Under the pieces are notes generated by a model, which had not been told where the DNA came from, made no database searches, and was given only the letters and a program-made list of their open reading frames with translations. A stretch of DNA of 64,000 nucleotides from Pterobdella sp. o SKG-2022 (Eukaryota; Annelida; Clitellata; Hirudinida; Piscicolidae): assembly GCA_964035795.1 (NCBI GenBank), contig OZ038323.1, forward strand, positions 9,701,992 to 9,765,991, read 5' to 3'. The translations under genes and the position numbers were made by a program. Positions 63,069 through 64,000 of this stretch are shown piece after piece (the first letter of the stretch is position 1; the number at the start of each line of letters is the position of its first letter).

Positions 63069-64000
63069 ATGGATATTGTAAAAGTTATAAATGGGGAAGG
63101 AATTATTTTGCCAAACGATAGTTCGGAAATTTCACACGTACAAGATTATTCTGTTCCACAATCTGCTGAAACACCTAAGATACCTGAAGGTTTAACTTAT
63201 TTAAAGAATTTTTAGTGACTAACATCTTTTTTTGAACTATAAGAATTTATTTTTTTTTTAAAAAATGTTTCACAGGTTCAGAAACACTCAAAGACATTGA
63301 ATCATTTGTAAAAGATACAGTTTCATTTTTTGATAATGAACTATATAGTGATGTGGTGCTGAAGGTTGGAGATATTAATCTTCCTGCCCACAAATTTGTT
63401 TTAGCCAAATCAAGTAGAGTATTTCAAACAATGTTGTATGGGCAAGCATGGAAAACTGAGGGAGATTTAGTTTTAGAAGAAACCAAAGAATGTCAAAATG
63501 TGTTTAAAACTTTTATAAAGTTTTTATATTGTGGAGAAGTTGATGTAAGATTAGAAACAGCAGTAGGATTGTTGTGTTTAGCTGACAAATATCAAGTGGA
63601 ATCATTAAAAACTATTGTGGCAGGCTACATGTTACAATGGGCAGGAAGTCCCAGGGTTCACAGTGCTCTAGAGTGGTACCACTGGGCCAAGCTGTTGGAC
63701 CTCTCAGTTCTACAGTCACAATGCTTTAAAACTATTGCATGGAACTTCAGTGAAGTTGTAGCTAGTGATGAGTGGGTGAAAATGAATATTGATTATGTTG
63801 TAGATTTAATATCATCCTCCGAGCTTGTGGTCTTTAATGAAATGGCCGTATATGAAGCTGTATTAGCTTGGATGAACTTTGAAGAAACTCGAAAGGAAAA
63901 ATACGCAAAAACATTGTTTCCCTTGATCCGTTTCCCAATGATGCTTGTCTCACAACTATATCAACTGGAGCAGAGCAGCGATTGTCACTTGCTGTCATCA
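63069..64000 (+). CDS. BTB-BACK domain protein, BTBD17-like (3' truncated by window edge)
   Basis: Exon 1 63069-63189 starts at ATG (MDIVKVINGEGIILPNDSSE) and ends at GTTTAA. Exon 2 starts at 63276 after TTTCACAG and stays open to the right edge. It encodes a BTB domain (DVVLKVGDINLPAHKFVLAK, SRVFQTMLYGQAW, FIKFLYCGEVDV, LLCLADKYQVESL). A BACK-type region follows (HSALEWYHWAKLLDL, AVYEAVLAWMNFEETRKEKY). BTB proteins of this kind often serve as substrate adaptors for CUL3 ubiquitin ligases, but the group around BTBD17 is poorly understood. The W-Y-x-W-A-K and IAWNFSEVVAS segments suggest BTBD17 rather than a Kelch protein; the Kelch-versus-other question depends on sequence beyond the window. 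Confidence 0.88.

Overview
The window is nuclear DNA of an animal. It is strongly AT-rich, genes are split by many short GT-AG introns, simple repeats are everywhere, and all recognisable proteins are metazoan. It looks like a protostome invertebrate. The repeat load, AT content and intron-rich gene structures would fit an annelid such as a leech, but that is an inference; no species-diagnostic sequence was identified.

Layout, left to right. (1) 263-6042, minus strand: the first 18 coding exons (about 890 codons) of a huntingtin (HTT) orthologue, with its C-terminal part beyond the left edge. (2) 6043-29783: about 24 kb with almost no recognisable coding sequence. It holds trinucleotide and tetranucleotide arrays, minisatellites, a 200-N assembly gap, a decayed non-LTR retrotransposon end, and one orphan promoter/first-exon candidate near 20.5-20.6 kb. 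(3) 29784-40765, plus strand: a ROR-family receptor (Ig domain, Frizzled-type cysteine-rich domain, membrane segment, kinase-like domain). It lacks a kringle domain, and its kinase motifs look inactivated. (4) 41651-42664, minus: a p24/TMED cargo receptor. (5) 43023-47607, plus: a Rel/Dorsal-type NF-kB factor. (6) 48905-49959, minus: COQ3 O-methyltransferase. (7) 50193-53545, minus: the DNA primase small subunit PRIM1. (8) 54404-62124, plus: a CLCN3/4/5-type chloride/proton exchanger, complete in 20 exons. (9) 63069-64000, plus: the start of a BTB-BACK protein, cut by the right edge.

The genes are ordinary housekeeping, signalling and trafficking genes with no operon-like logic. Two divergent pairs (TMED/NF-kB and PRIM1/CLC) probably share short promoter regions. 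Exon boundaries were read by eye from protein similarity, splice dinucleotides and reading-frame phase; phases are mutually consistent throughout each model. The most unusual item is the ROR-like receptor: kringle-less, with an enlarged Ig loop, an acidic linker, and substitutions at the ATP-lysine, HRD-arginine and DFG-aspartate positions. The huntingtin is also informative because it has no polyglutamine or polyproline tract and a very short disordered loop, while early exon lengths appear to match those of the human gene.
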